DNA of 7,798 bases from an uncultured beta proteobacterium (GCA_903914985.1 CAIWRE010000047.1:1-7798); one strand, 5' to 3'; numbered from the stretch's first letter, positions 1-7,566 are shown. Translations and numbers: made by a program. The notes: generated by a model from the sequence alone, not told the origin.

Positions 1-1231
1 CAGCCTGGTGCCCACCATGACCGTGGCGCAAAATCTGTTTCTGGGCCGTGAGAAGTTTTACAACCGCCTGCGCGGGGTGTACATCTCGGCGCAGCAGTTT
101 TTGCAATCGCTCAACTTTGATGTGGACCCGACTGCCAGCGTTGCACTCCTGGGTGCGGCCAAAAAGCAGATGGTGGAGATTGCACGGGCCGTGCTGCACG
201 ACGCGCGCATCATCATTTTTGACGAGCCCACGGCCAGTTTGACGCCCGAGGAAAAGAAGTACTTCTTCGACCTGGTGTTCAACCTCAAGGCGCGGGGCGT
301 CTCGGTTATCTTTATTTCGCACGCGCTCGAAGAAGCACTGCTTCTGGCAGACCGCATCACCGTGCTGCGCGATGGCCAGCACGTGGTGACCGATGACAAA
401 GCCAATTTTGACCGCGCGCGCATTATTCAGGCCATGGTCGGACGCGACTTGTCGCAAACGCTGTACGGCCAGAGCAAGACCATGGTGCGCAAGCAAGGCG
501 AATGCGTGCTGTCGGTGCGCAATTTGCGCATGGCGTCCATGGTGAAAAACAATTCGCTGTCGGTTTTTGCGGGTCAGGTCACCGGTGTGTTTGGACTCGT
601 GGGTTCGGGGCGTACCGAGACTTTCAAAGTGGTGGCCGGGCTGATCAAGCGCGACTTCTTCCATGGTGGCGAAGTCCTGCTGCGTGGTAAACCCATTCGC
701 TACCGGGTGGCGCGCCAAGCGGTGGAAGACGGTATTGCTTACATCACCGAAGACCGCAAAGTCGAAGGTTTCTTTGAGACCATGTCGATTGCGCAAAACA
801 TTTACATGGGTTTGCTGGGCAAGCTCGGAAACATTCGCGGCGTGGTATCCGGGTCCAAAGCCACCGAGGTGGGGGACTTCTGGAGCAAATTGCTCAAGGT
901 GCGAGCCATCAGCCACGACGTCAAAGTGATCGAACTCTCGGGCGGCAACCAGCAAAAGGTGGTGATTGCCAAATCGCTGGTGCAGGATCCGGATGTCATC
1001 ATTTTTGACGAACCCACCCGTGGCGTGGACGTGGGGGCCATCGCTGAAATCCACGCCGAGATCAACCGTCTGGCCGATGCGGGCAAGGCCGTGGTGGTGA
1101 TCTCGTCGTACCTGCCCGAAGTGATGTCGCTCTCGGACCGCATTCTGGTGGCACGTCAGGGCAAAGTGGTCACTGAATTTGCCGCCGACCAAGCGACGCA
1201 GGAAGGCATCATGTACGCGGCGATTCACTAG
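1..1231 (+). CDS. Sugar-type ABC transporter ATP-binding protein (RbsA/MglA/XylG-like), 5' end missing
   Basis: This is the energy-coupling subunit of a carbohydrate-type (CUT2) ABC importer, acting on the inner face of the membrane. It is open at the left edge: the reading frame continues upstream of the GTG at 8, and roughly 100 residues, including the first Walker A, are missing against the usual ~500. The first ABC domain shows a divergent signature (LLGAAKKQ, 146-169), Walker B with DEPTAS from 221, and the switch His at 320-322. The second has a Walker A-like loop GLVGSGRTE (593-619) lacking the usual Lys, a consensus signature LSGGNQQ from 935, Walker B DEPTRGVD from 1007, and Ser (1106-1108) where the first domain has His. 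One consensus and one degenerate ATP site is normal for this family. Permease and binding-protein genes are not in view and may lie upstream. The substrate is unknown; a nucleoside or other small solute is as possible as a sugar. Confidence 0.95.
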   Translation, partial: SLVPTMTVAQNLFLGREKFYNRLRGVYISAQQFLQSLNFDVDPTASVALLGAAKKQMVEIARAVLHDARIIIFDEPTASLTPEEKKYFFDLVFNLKARGVSVIFISHALEEALLLADRITVLRDGQHVVTDDKANFDRARIIQAMVGRDLSQTLYGQSKTMVRKQGECVLSVRNLRMASMVKNNSLSVFAGQVTGVFGLVGSGRTETFKVVAGLIKRDFFHGGEVLLRGKPIRYRVARQAVEDGIAYITEDRKVEGFFETMSIAQNIYMGLLGKLGNIRGVVSGSKATEVGDFWSKLLKVRAISHDVKVIELSGGNQQKVVIAKSLVQDPDVIIFDEPTRGVDVGAIAEIHAEINRLADAGKAVVVISSYLPEVMSLSDRILVARQGKVVTEFAADQATQEGIMYAAIH

Positions 1232-1234
1232 GGG
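1230..1234 (+). promoter_or_regulatory. Ribosome binding site overlapping a stop codon
   Basis: AGGGG shares its first two bases with the TAG stop of the ABC ATPase gene and lies 6 bases before the ATG at 1241. This supports the chosen start of the CoA-transferase and suggests translational coupling between the two genes. Confidence 0.6.
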
Positions 1235-1240
1235 CCAGCC

Positions 1241-3631
1241 ATGTCCCACCTGCCCTACGAAGGTATATGCGTCCTTGAAAAGTCGGGACTGCTCTCTGCC
1301 CGTTTGATCGGCCTGCTGCTGGCTGACCAGGGTGCCAAGGTCTTGGTCGCAAGATCGGAGCACAACGCCCCGCCGTCCTCCGGCCCCTTGGATCCGACCC
1401 TGCATTTTGCCCACCTGGACCCCTACCTTGATCGCGGAAAGAGTCTGCTGCAAACCGCTGGCGAACAGGAGTCCACCACGGCGGACATTCTGATTGTCCA
1501 AGGCAATGAACCGGTGGCCGTAAAGCCCTGGCAGATTCTGGTACGCGTTGTTGCGGCCCTGCCGGGTGACGCCACCTATGGCCACTTGCCCGCCGATTGC
1601 AGCGAAGACCTGCTGAGTGCCACTTTGGGGTTTTTTACCGATATGGCGCTGAGCGCCAAAGCCATGCAGCGACCGGTGATCTACACCCCGTTGCCCCTGA
1701 GTTCGGTCTACGCCGCCGTGATTGCCGCAGTGTCGGTCGGTGCTGCATTAATTGAGCGATTGCGCAGCGGCTCGGGCTGTGAGATTGTTGCTTCCAGGCT
1801 GGCTGGCGGGTTGGCTGCCATGGGTGCCTTGGCCCTGACGCAAAAAGGCTTGCCACCGCACCTCGATCTCGCGCCCAGGCAAGCGCTTCCCCAAGGTTTG
1901 AACGAAGATGAATTCAGGTCCATGGTCGCCCAGGCGCGCCAGAGCGGGGAACAGCAGTCGTGGCTGGAGCAAAGACTGATTCCCTTTGGCGTGCCGTTCA
2001 AGACCCGGGACGGTTCCCATCTGCTGCTGCTCAACGGCGTGAACCGGCGGGCCACCCGCAAGCTCTACGAGCATCTTGGCATCTGGAGCACGCTGATGTC
2101 GAAGGGGATGACGGATATTTCTCCCTACGATCCCGGGGCCTTGGACGCCAGGGGCCGTAACCTGGCCGACGGCCCCAGCTTGCATTTCGAATACAGCGAG
2201 ATCATCGCCCGCCTCTTGAGCGAGAAGTTGCTCCAGAAATCCGCCCGGTCCTGGGAGCAGGAACTGTGCGAAATCGGCATACCGGCCTGCGCGGTCAAGA
2301 CCTTGCCACAGTGGCTGGCCGACCCGCAAGGGCGCCAAGCGGGCCTCACCACGGTGCTTGACACGGACCAGGGCCCATCGGCGCCCCAGCCCGGGCGCGC
2401 CGCCTGGCTGCACAGCGCGCAACCCTATCCAGAACTCAGGCCCGCAGAAACAGTGACCTTGGAGCAAGGTCTGCATCTTGCTCAATCCCGCTTTCGGCCC
2501 ATCGACGTTAGCGTGCAGGCTTTTTCACAGACGCCTTTGGCCGGCACCACCGTGCTGGACCTGAGCAATGTCATTGCAGGCCCCAATGCGGCACGCATGT
2601 TGGGTGAGCTCGGTGCAGCCGTCTACCGGGTGGAGCAACCCCACCCCACGCACATGCCACTGGCCCTGACCATTTGGGGCGCCGAAGCCGGGGCAGGAAA
2701 AAAGAGCCTGATCCTCGACACCCACTGCGCCGCAGGCAAAGAGGTCCTTCAGGGCTTGATCAAAAAGGCCGACTTCATTGTGATCAACAAGGGCGACGCC
2801 CAGTGCCAGCGGCTAGGCGTGGACCTGCGGTCACTGGCCATTACCAATCCCAAAGCGATCCTGGTGCAGCTGACCGCTCACCATGGAGAAAAACACGGGC
2901 CCCGTCACGACTATCCCGGCTATGACCCCATAGGCCAGGCGATGACGGGCATCATGAAGCGCTTTGGCCCGGAGGGCTGCCCCACCTACCACGGCCTTGC
3001 GTCGTGCGTGGACTACGTCACCGGCTACCTGGCGGTGTGGGCCGCAGTCAGCGCCCTGTTTGCCCAATTGCAAAAAGCCCGCGACGGTCATGATGCCAGC
3101 GCAGGCACGCAAGGAGACCAGGCCGAAAGCTCGTTGATGGCAGCCGCATCGCTGGTCAGCTGTGCTTTTGTGTACAGCGAGCCGCCAGCCCATCAGCGTG
3201 GCCCGCAGGCCTTGGGCCGAACTGCCACCCAGCGCGCCTACCAGGCCACCGATGGTTGGGTCTACGCGCTGGCCGGCGAAGACCTGTCGCCCATCATTGC
3301 CACCTTGAGCGTGCAACAGGCGCTCGCCTGGCTCACGGGGCGCGGTATTGAATGCGCCCGAGTGAACACCGTGCGCGAAATGGCCGACTTGCACCGCGAC
3401 GCTATGAGCAACACTATTCAATTCCAAGCCAGGGAGCACCAAGGCTGGCTCACCGAGTGCTTTGTACCGACCTGGTTTTGCTTTGACCGTCAGATTCCGC
3501 ACAAGCGCAAAGGCGCGGTGCGCATCGGCTCCAGTGCCGACGAGGTGCTGCAGGAGTTGGGATATTCGCCCGAGGCAATTGCGCAACTGCGAGCCAACCG
3601 GGTGGTGTCGGGCACGGAGTGGACGTCTTAG
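1241..3631 (+). CDS. Tandem CaiB/BaiF-type (family III) CoA-transferase
   Basis: Family III CoA-transferases move CoA between carboxylates through an enzyme-bound Asp anhydride/thioester. Most are ~400-residue subunits that form interlocked dimers; this 796-residue protein holds two copies. The C-terminal copy (about 433-790) opens with the typical LAGTTVLDLSNVIAGP stretch, has the GYDPIGQAMTG segment (560-570) and then SCVDYVTGYLA, where D591 (codon 3011-3013) sits at the catalytic position. The N-terminal copy (about 5-390) keeps the fold landmarks, such as VYAAVIAAVS (156-165) and ERLRSGSG (172-179), but a hand alignment puts P152 opposite D591, so this half is probably structural. The C-terminal copy looks shortened around 680-700. 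Fused tandem architecture with the active Asp in the second half is also described for DddD, the DMSP CoA-transferase/lyase, but nothing here proves that substrate. It is coupled to the ABC ATPase gene, so an imported acid or its product is a plausible CoA acceptor. Family call is firm; substrate is unknown. Confidence 0.9.
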   Translation: MSHLPYEGICVLEKSGLLSARLIGLLLADQGAKVLVARSEHNAPPSSGPLDPTLHFAHLDPYLDRGKSLLQTAGEQESTTADILIVQGNEPVAVKPWQILVRVVAALPGDATYGHLPADCSEDLLSATLGFFTDMALSAKAMQRPVIYTPLPLSSVYAAVIAAVSVGAALIERLRSGSGCEIVASRLAGGLAAMGALALTQKGLPPHLDLAPRQALPQGLNEDEFRSMVAQARQSGEQQSWLEQRLIPFGVPFKTRDGSHLLLLNGVNRRATRKLYEHLGIWSTLMSKGMTDISPYDPGALDARGRNLADGPSLHFEYSEIIARLLSEKLLQKSARSWEQELCEIGIPACAVKTLPQWLADPQGRQAGLTTVLDTDQGPSAPQPGRAAWLHSAQPYPELRPAETVTLEQGLHLAQSRFRPIDVSVQAFSQTPLAGTTVLDLSNVIAGPNAARMLGELGAAVYRVEQPHPTHMPLALTIWGAEAGAGKKSLILDTHCAAGKEVLQGLIKKADFIVINKGDAQCQRLGVDLRSLAITNPKAILVQLTAHHGEKHGPRHDYPGYDPIGQAMTGIMKRFGPEGCPTYHGLASCVDYVTGYLAVWAAVSALFAQLQKARDGHDASAGTQGDQAESSLMAAASLVSCAFVYSEPPAHQRGPQALGRTATQRAYQATDGWVYALAGEDLSPIIATLSVQQALAWLTGRGIECARVNTVREMADLHRDAMSNTIQFQAREHQGWLTECFVPTWFCFDRQIPHKRKGAVRIGSSADEVLQELGYSPEAIAQLRANRVVSGTEWTS

Positions 3632-3648
3632 GCAGCGCGTAACATGAC

Positions 3649-3656
3649 AGGGGGAG
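3649..3656 (+). promoter_or_regulatory. Purine-rich possible ribosome binding site upstream of the DUF1800 gene
   Basis: AGGGGGAG is the best Shine-Dalgarno-like stretch in the 42-base gap after the CoA-transferase, but it ends 17 bases before the ATG at 3674, which is long. An in-frame TAA at 3662-3664 rules out a start further upstream. A second purine stretch (GGAG, 3685-3688) lies 12 bases before an in-frame TTG at 3701, an alternative start. No convincing promoter is visible in the gap. Confidence 0.3.
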
Positions 3657-3673
3657 ACCAATAAGCCGCAATC

Positions 3674-5464
3674 ATGAATGAGATGGAGATAGACACACCG
3701 TTGGAAAACACGCCCCGCTCGCTTGCTGCGGCGGTAGGTGCGACCGTATTGCTGGAGGCCTGTGGTGGAGGCGGTGCATCCGGCAATGGCAGCGCCAACA
3801 ATCCAACTCCAACTCCAGCGGCAGAGGCATCCCTGTTGGCCAGTTATGAGGCTGCTCGATTTTTGCAACATGCACAATTTTCGTCATCTGAGGCCGAAAT
3901 TGCCGCGATCAAGTTACAAGGAGCATCTGCCTGGCTCGATGAACAAATGGCGCTCACTTCAAGCACAGGCGGCTATGACTGGCTGATGCAACGCGGTTAC
4001 GGCGCCATCGATAAGAACAGGTTTTACGAAATGGAGTACCAGTCCAACTACATGGCCTGGTACCAGATCATGGCGGCACCGGACGGGGTGCGCAGGCGCA
4101 TGGCGCTGGCGTTGTCTGAATTTTTCGTGGTCGGTGGTGCAGGCGTGAGCACTATCAGTTGGCCTATGTTCGTCATGGGTGCCTATTGGGACGTGCTGTG
4201 CAAAAACGCGTTTGGCAATTTCAGAACACTGTTAGGAGACATCACGCTCAACATCGGCATGGGCGAATACCTCAACACGCTGGGCAACCAAAAGGAAGAT
4301 GTGGCAAGTGGCCGATTGCCCGACGAGAACTACGCCCGGGAGGTGATGCAACTCTTCACTATTGGCTTGTTGCAACTCAACCTGGACGGTACGCCCAAGC
4401 TCGGCACCAATGGCCAGCCCATCGAAACATTTACCCAGGTGGATGTCTCTAACCTTGCGCGGGTGTTCACCGGCTATGAATCTGACAACTCTGAGGGCTA
4501 TTCGCAAAGTGCGGTTGCGCCCACCTACAGCTTGCGCAATGTGGGTTACACACGACGGCCCATGGTGCTCAATGCCAACCGCCACTCCAACTTGCGGGCT
4601 GAATTTCTGGGAGTCGTGGTCGAAGCCGGAACGGACGGCAAAGCCGCGCTCAAGACGGCACTGGACACCTTGTTCAACCACCCCAATGTAGGTCCTTTTT
4701 TTGGCCGGCAAATGATCCAACGGCTTGTGTGTTCTGACCCTACGCCGGCTTATGTGGCTCGCGTGGCCACCGTATTTAACAACAACGGCAAAGGCGAGCG
4801 CGGCGATTTGGCGGCGGTGTTCAAAGCCATCTTGCTCGATACCGAGGCCACAAGTGCGAGCGGCTTGACTTCCACGACATTCGGCAAATTGCGCGAGCCC
4901 ATGGTGCGCACTGCGCAGTGGGCCCGCACCTTCAAGGCGACCTCACTGAAGGGGACCTGGAAGATCGGCAACCCCAACTATTCGGCAGTCGATGCCCTAG
5001 GCCAAAGCCCAATGCAATCACCTTCGGTATTCAACTTTTTCAGGCCCGGGTATGTGCCGCCCTCCACGGCTATGGCCTTGAGCAAAGCCACGGCGCCGGA
5101 GTTTCAACTGGTCAACGAAAGCACCACAGCGTCCTATATCAATTACCTGCAAAATTTTTTGTACCAGGGCATGTGGGTGCGCGCACCGGAGTTGATCACT
5201 TCACCCGATACCGCCACGCCCACCGACGGCCCCGACATCGTTCCCGACTACAGCGCCGAGATGGCTTTGGTGGGCAACCCGACCGCTTTGATCAACCGGC
5301 TCAACCTGCTGCTGTGTGCGGGGCAATTATCTGCAGAGACCGTTGCCATGATGGTCAATGCCCTGAGCTACGACAACCCTAGCACCGAAAACGCCAAGCG
5401 GGGACATGTTGCCAAGGCGATCATGTTTGTCATGTGCTGCGCTGAATACCTGGTTCAAAAATAA
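3674..5464 (+). CDS. DUF1800 family protein, probable exported lipoprotein
   Basis: This 596-residue protein belongs to DUF1800, a family of exported proteins without an established biochemical role. Family hallmarks are in order: the ARFLQHAQF start of the domain (61-69), NYAREVMQLFTIG (219-231), FFGRQMIQRLV (342-352), AYVARVATVF (359-368), FGKLREPMVR (403-412), SPSVFNFFRPGY (449-460) and the closing EYLVQK (591-596). The N-terminus has a short hydrophobic stretch ending in LEAC (C30), then a Gly/Ser/Asn/Pro/Thr-rich linker (31-50), as in a lipoprotein signal and tether. The signal is odd: the n-region carries several acidic residues and only one Arg (R15). The start is uncertain between ATG 3674, ATG 3683 and TTG 3701; I kept the first. 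It is followed directly by a DUF1501 gene, the usual partner of this family, so the two probably act together outside the cytoplasm. Function is unknown. Confidence 0.93.
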   Translation: MNEMEIDTPLENTPRSLAAAVGATVLLEACGGGGASGNGSANNPTPTPAAEASLLASYEAARFLQHAQFSSSEAEIAAIKLQGASAWLDEQMALTSSTGGYDWLMQRGYGAIDKNRFYEMEYQSNYMAWYQIMAAPDGVRRRMALALSEFFVVGGAGVSTISWPMFVMGAYWDVLCKNAFGNFRTLLGDITLNIGMGEYLNTLGNQKEDVASGRLPDENYAREVMQLFTIGLLQLNLDGTPKLGTNGQPIETFTQVDVSNLARVFTGYESDNSEGYSQSAVAPTYSLRNVGYTRRPMVLNANRHSNLRAEFLGVVVEAGTDGKAALKTALDTLFNHPNVGPFFGRQMIQRLVCSDPTPAYVARVATVFNNNGKGERGDLAAVFKAILLDTEATSASGLTSTTFGKLREPMVRTAQWARTFKATSLKGTWKIGNPNYSAVDALGQSPMQSPSVFNFFRPGYVPPSTAMALSKATAPEFQLVNESTTASYINYLQNFLYQGMWVRAPELITSPDTATPTDGPDIVPDYSAEMALVGNPTALINRLNLLLCAGQLSAETVAMMVNALSYDNPSTENAKRGHVAKAIMFVMCCAEYLVQK

Positions 5465-5467
5465 GGA
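5463..5467 (+). promoter_or_regulatory. Strong ribosome binding site overlapping the DUF1800 stop codon
   Basis: AAGGA shares two bases with the TAA stop of the DUF1800 gene and lies 7 bases before the ATG at 5475. It decides the start of the DUF1501 gene, which also places a complete Tat signal at the N-terminus, and points to coupled translation of the pair. Confidence 0.8.
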
Positions 5468-5474
5468 ACTCGCC

Positions 5475-6926
5475 ATGGACACTTTGCACAGCGCAAACTC
5501 CCGTCGCGACTTTTTGATCCGTACCGGTCAAACCGCCCTCACCGGATGGGCCGCACCCTGGCTTCTGAACATGACGGCCATGGGAGAGGCGGCAGCGTTT
5601 ACCGCCACCGATTACAAAGCCTTGGTCTGCGTTTTTTTGTTTGGAGGCAATGATTACGCCAACACCTTGGTGGCCTATGACGATGCCAGCTACGCCAAGT
5701 ACGCCACCATTAGAGCAGCGGGGTCCGGCAGCACCACCGGCATGGTGCTGGACAAAGCTAGCCTGGCGGCCACAGCCCTCATCCCGAACACTCCGCTGCC
5801 CGGCGGGAGACAGTACGCCCTGAACCCGGCCATGAAGGGTTTGACCAACTTGTTCAACACCGGGAAAGCCGCCGTGCAGCTGAACGTGGGCCCCTTGATC
5901 GTGCCTTTGACCCGTGCTCAATACAACACCAGCGATCGCAGCAAATATCCTTTGCCGCCCAAGTTGTTTTCACACAATGACCAGCAGTCGGTATGGCAAT
6001 CCTCATCGCCCGAAGGTTCCACCATGGGTTGGGGCGGCAGGATGGGAGACCTGTCTATGGGCAATAACACTGATCCGCTGTTCACCTGTATATCGCTGAC
6101 CGGCAACCATGTACTGCTTTCGGGTGACTCGGCGCTGCAATACCAGTGCAGCACAAGCGGCGCCATTGCCGTGCGCAACCTGAGCGACAACTTTTTTAAC
6201 CAAGCACCGATGCGCGATGCTTTTGTCAGCATGCTGCAACAACCGCGCAAGCATGTGCTGGAAAACGAGTACAACGTCGTCATGAAACGCGGCATCACTG
6301 CGCAGGCCAAAGTAGCGCAAGGCCTGTCCACCGTGAATTTGAGTACGGTGTTTGCGGCAGGAAATTCACTGGCTGATCAACTCAAAATGGTAGCGCGATT
6401 GATTGGCGCGCGTAGCAGTTTGGGTGCTAAGCGGCAGGTATTCATGGTGTCACTGAACGGATTTGACTTGCACGATTACCTCAATACCAAGCACGGCCCC
6501 TTGCTGCAACAAGTCGACGAAGCCATGACTTCCTTCTACCAAGCCACCTTGGAATTGGGCGTCGCCAACCAGGTCACGGCGTTCACGGCCTCTGACTTTG
6601 GCCGGACTTTGGCATCGAACGGCGACGGCTCGGACCATGGTTGGGGCTCACACCACTGGATGGTGGGTGGGGCAGTCAAAGGCGCAGCGTTTTATGGTTC
6701 GGCACCACCGGTCAGCATCAGCGACACCGCTGCGCCCGATGACCAATGGCATGTCGGCCAAGGCCGTTTGCTGCCCAGCACCGCTGTGGACCAATATGCC
6801 GCCACTTTGGCCAAATGGTTCGGCGTGTCGGATAGCGAAATGACCACTCTGCTGCCCAACTTGAAGAACTTCGGCCTTGCGGCGGGTAGACCCGACTATC
6901 CGACCAATTTGGGCTTTATGCGGTAA
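5475..6926 (+). CDS. DUF1501 family protein with Tat signal
   Basis: This 483-residue protein belongs to DUF1501, a family related in fold to alkaline phosphatases and sulfatases, mostly uncharacterised. A twin-arginine signal is clear: SRRDFLI at 9-15, then a weakly hydrophobic segment to about residue 41, so it is probably exported folded, perhaps with a bound metal (inference). Family landmarks are FLFGGND (54-60), FSHNDQQSVWQ (165-175), FMVSLNGFDLHDYL (323-336), TASDFGRT (371-378) and the His-rich SDHGWGSHHWMVGGA (386-400). The Asp, His and Asn residues in these motifs resemble metal-ligand positions of the superfamily, but I cannot confirm a complete active site. A longer frame opens at ATG 5406, but it would overlap the DUF1800 gene by 59 bases and bury the Tat signal; the Shine-Dalgarno at 5463-5467 supports ATG 5475. 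It forms an operon with the DUF1800 gene. Substrate is unknown. Confidence 0.93.
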   Translation: MDTLHSANSRRDFLIRTGQTALTGWAAPWLLNMTAMGEAAAFTATDYKALVCVFLFGGNDYANTLVAYDDASYAKYATIRAAGSGSTTGMVLDKASLAATALIPNTPLPGGRQYALNPAMKGLTNLFNTGKAAVQLNVGPLIVPLTRAQYNTSDRSKYPLPPKLFSHNDQQSVWQSSSPEGSTMGWGGRMGDLSMGNNTDPLFTCISLTGNHVLLSGDSALQYQCSTSGAIAVRNLSDNFFNQAPMRDAFVSMLQQPRKHVLENEYNVVMKRGITAQAKVAQGLSTVNLSTVFAAGNSLADQLKMVARLIGARSSLGAKRQVFMVSLNGFDLHDYLNTKHGPLLQQVDEAMTSFYQATLELGVANQVTAFTASDFGRTLASNGDGSDHGWGSHHWMVGGAVKGAAFYGSAPPVSISDTAAPDDQWHVGQGRLLPSTAVDQYAATLAKWFGVSDSEMTTLLPNLKNFGLAAGRPDYPTNLGFMR

Positions 6927-6952
6927 ATCTGCAGGCGGTTTGTTCAGGCAAC

Positions 6953-6966
6953 GATGGTTGACCATC
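6953..6966. repeat. Small inverted repeat downstream of the DUF1501 gene
   Basis: GATGG, a TTGA loop and CCATC form a 5-bp hairpin 27 bases after the DUF1501 stop. No T-run follows on either strand, so I do not call it an intrinsic terminator. It could be a 3' stabilising structure or chance. Confidence 0.3.
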
Positions 6967-7008
6967 CATGACCTCACCCTAACCGGCCGTTCCCTGTTCG
7001 TAGCTTGT

Positions 7009-7023
7009 GGCGAAACATTCGCC
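7009..7023. repeat. Perfect inverted repeat in the convergent gap
   Basis: GGCGAA, an ACA spacer and TTCGCC form a perfect 6-bp stem in the gap between the DUF1501 gene and the PIN toxin gene. No T-run follows it on either strand, so its role is open: a weak transcript-end structure, a protein-binding palindrome, or chance. Confidence 0.35.
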
Positions 7024-7049
7024 GGCTCCCCTGGACAGCCCGAAACCAG

Positions 7050-7072
7050 AAAAAAAGCACCGGACGTTTCCG
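7050..7072 (-). terminator. Weak candidate terminator for the toxin-antitoxin operon
   Basis: Read on the minus strand, a 4-bp hairpin (CGGA/TCCG, 7061-7064 with 7069-7072) is followed after 4 bases by seven T's (7056-7050). It lies about 70 bases beyond the toxin stop. The stem is short and the spacing poor, so this is only a candidate. Confidence 0.2.
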
Positions 7073-7143
7073 CCAATTGCTTGATTTATTGAGGTATTTT
7101 TGTAGTGGGATTGCCCCTAACGGCCCTCATGTCTGTTGACTGA

Positions 7144-7566
7144 TCACGGATTGAAGCGCTCCAAGAATTGAGCGGGTGTGAGTATTTCGACTCCCTTGTA
7201 GGCTTTCACATCCTTCAAATCAGGGTCGCCTGAAATGAGGATGGATGCACCTGAATCGATGGCAAGCTCAATGAACTTGTCGTCGGTTTTGTCTCGACTG
7301 ACCGATACCGAAGAGGAAATCTCGAAGCGCTGGATTGATTGTGCGATCTGAACCAGATGTCGCAGGCGGCCTGATTCACCGAAGTAGCGATCAAATTTGG
7401 GCCTGGCAATGCGGGTTTCCAGTTCATGCCAGGTAGCCTGATTTTGGGCAATCACGAAATGCTCGATGGCTAGCGCCAAGACTTGAGCGGTCTTTGATTG
7501 TGGGAGCAGGCCCGCACTAATTAAGACGTTGGTGTCTATAACGATGAAAGCAGGCTCAGTCTTCAT
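7144..7566 (-). CDS. PIN-domain toxin of a type II toxin-antitoxin system
   Basis: This 140-residue protein is a PIN-domain (VapC-like) nuclease, expected to cleave RNA with Mg2+ or Mn2+ held by acidic residues. The fold is readable end to end: IVIDTNVLISAGL at 8-20 with D11, a central helix with E48, then SRDKTDDKF (90-98, D92, D95, D96) and LISGDPDL (110-117, D114, D116), closing with VEILTPAQFLERF (126-138). The last part is typical of the PIN subgroup annotated as 'putative toxin-antitoxin system toxin component, PIN family'. All expected acidic positions are present, so it looks intact. I chose ATG 7566 because it gives the usual short N-terminus before the first strand; another in-frame ATG at 7584 adds six unlikely residues. 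The start overlaps the end of the antitoxin gene by 11 bases, so translation is probably coupled. No clear Shine-Dalgarno is seen. The RNA target cannot be inferred. Confidence 0.9.
   Translation of the reverse strand: MKTEPAFIVIDTNVLISAGLLPQSKTAQVLALAIEHFVIAQNQATWHELETRIARPKFDRYFGESGRLRHLVQIAQSIQRFEISSSVSVSRDKTDDKFIELAIDSGASILISGDPDLKDVKAYKGVEILTPAQFLERFNP

Noticed and set aside
146..169. Degenerate ABC signature in the first domain as a sign of a broken ATPase
   Set aside because: First-domain signatures of RbsA/MglA-type ATPases are normally divergent, and the second signature is intact, so this fits a working single-site enzyme.
1748..2485. Minus-strand open frame of 245 residues
   Set aside because: It is fully inside the CoA-transferase gene on the opposite strand, with biased composition and no family motif.
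1241..3631. Calling the CoA-transferase DddD (DMSP lyase)
   Set aside because: The architecture fits, but the neighbours are not typical DMSP genes and I cannot measure similarity; only the tandem family call is supported.
2831..3877. Long open frame of 348 residues on the minus strand
   Set aside because: It lies opposite the tandem CoA-transferase and the start of the DUF1800 gene, has no recognisable domain, and such antisense frames are common in GC-rich genes.
4232..4720. Minus-strand open frame of 162 residues
   Set aside because: It is the complement of a strongly conserved part of the DUF1800 gene and has no domain of its own.
5406..5474. Upstream start for the DUF1501 protein
   Set aside because: It adds 23 residues that overlap the DUF1800 gene and would bury the Tat signal; the Shine-Dalgarno at 5463-5467 supports ATG 5475.
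6877..7092. Small plus-strand frame over the end of DUF1501 and the convergent gap
   Set aside because: It overlaps the DUF1501 gene in another frame, has no good ribosome binding site and resembles no known family.
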